Below, piece after piece: positions 5,684 through 5,932 of a stretch of 5,932 nucleotides of DNA. A program made the position numbers and the translations under genes. This DNA comes from an uncultured Erysipelotrichaceae bacterium (GTDB lineage Bacteria; Bacillota_I; Bacilli_A; Acholeplasmatales; Anaeroplasmataceae): positions 1-5,932 of the forward strand of contig CADBQV010000041.1 in the NCBI GenBank assembly GCA_902796895.1, read 5' to 3'. The notes below the pieces were generated by a model. That model did no database searches. It was given only the letters and a program-made list of their open reading frames with translations, and had not been told where the DNA came from. Numbering within the stretch: position 1 is the first letter of the stretch; the number at the start of each line of letters is the position of its first letter.

Positions 5684-5932
5684 ATGGATGAAATATTATT
5701 TAGAAGAAGTATAAGAAAATATGATTTAGAAAAAAAGATTTCATATGAAATTTTATTTAATTTATGTAAATATGCTGAAGCAGCACCATCAGCAAAAGGA
5801 CAAAAGGGAAGAGAATATATTATTGTTGATGACAAATCATTAATTGATAAATTAGCACTAGTTGCTAAAGGAACAATGATTTTAAATGAATGTAATACAT
5901 TAATTGTTGTAGTTGGTAAAGACCCACAAACA
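5684..5932 (+). CDS. Nitroreductase-family protein, N-terminal part (3' cut by window end)
   Basis: The frame is open from ATG 5684 to the window edge, giving 83 residues. The N-terminus LFRRSIRKYD (5-14) is the classic nitroreductase RRSiRkf element that contacts the FMN phosphate. It is followed by a helix and AEAAPSAKGQKGREYIIVDD (31-50), which occupies the position of the family's AAPSa.n.QpW.fivv segment but lacks the common QPW, having QKGRE. ALVAKGTMILNECNTLIVVVG (58-78) corresponds to the helix and strand that usually end in P..ivv. The family comprises FMN-dependent NAD(P)H oxidoreductases acting on quinones, nitroaromatics, flavins or iodotyrosine-type substrates; the substrate-determining C-terminal half is not present. 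It is the third gene of the apparent polA operon, 7 nt after the Nudix stop. Family assignment is firm; specific function is open. Confidence 0.85.
   Translation, partial: MDEILFRRSIRKYDLEKKISYEILFNLCKYAEAAPSAKGQKGREYIIVDDKSLIDKLALVAKGTMILNECNTLIVVVGKDPQT

Noticed and set aside
5684..5932. Truncated nitroreductase pseudogene
   Set aside because: The frame is intact up to the window edge; the truncation is caused by the window boundary, not by a stop or frameshift.

Overview
This window comes from a very AT-rich, low-GC Gram-positive-type genome, most likely an uncultured, gut-type fermentative member of the Bacillota (Bacilli/Erysipelotrichia/RF39-like). The signs are A/T-ending codons, AGA as almost the only Arg codon, sigma-A-type promoters (TTGACA/TATAAT), Shine-Dalgarno sites, a solitary ECF S component, and a Bacillus-type DNA polymerase I with a dead proofreading domain. 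All tryptophans are TGG and no gene contains an in-frame TGA. All six visible stops are TAA or TAG, so translation table 11 fits and the Mycoplasma code (table 4) is not supported. All genes are on the + strand. The placement is an inference from sequence character only.

Layout: (1) 3-152 is the C-terminus of an iron-containing alcohol dehydrogenase, probably AdhE. Its stop overlaps the start of (2) yhbY (152-451), a small RNA-binding ribosome-assembly factor, which ends in a strong intrinsic terminator. (3) A consensus promoter whose -35 box is framed by a perfect inverted repeat drives an ECF transporter S component (610-1485) with an apparent extra two-helix membrane insertion and an acidic tail. 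(4) A well-formed promoter and SD precede a six-helix membrane protein of unknown function (1559-2143; the upstream in-frame ATG at 1544 is rejected), again closed by a terminator. (5) An extended -10 promoter starts an apparent operon: polA (2229-4847), a GNAT-like/Nudix fusion (4834-5676, overlapping polA by 14 nt) and a nitroreductase-family protein cut by the window edge (5684-5932).

How the genes relate: the three transcription units look functionally separate (fermentation plus ribosome assembly; vitamin or precursor uptake; DNA replication and repair plus nucleotide/redox enzymes). The most unusual items are the compact GNAT-Nudix fusion translationally coupled to polA, the S component with its insertion, and the palindrome around the -35 box. 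I see no CRISPR array, mobile element, RNA gene, riboswitch, phage gene or clear undescribed multi-gene system. The longest non-coding gap is 158 bp, and it is explained by a terminator, a promoter and a leader.
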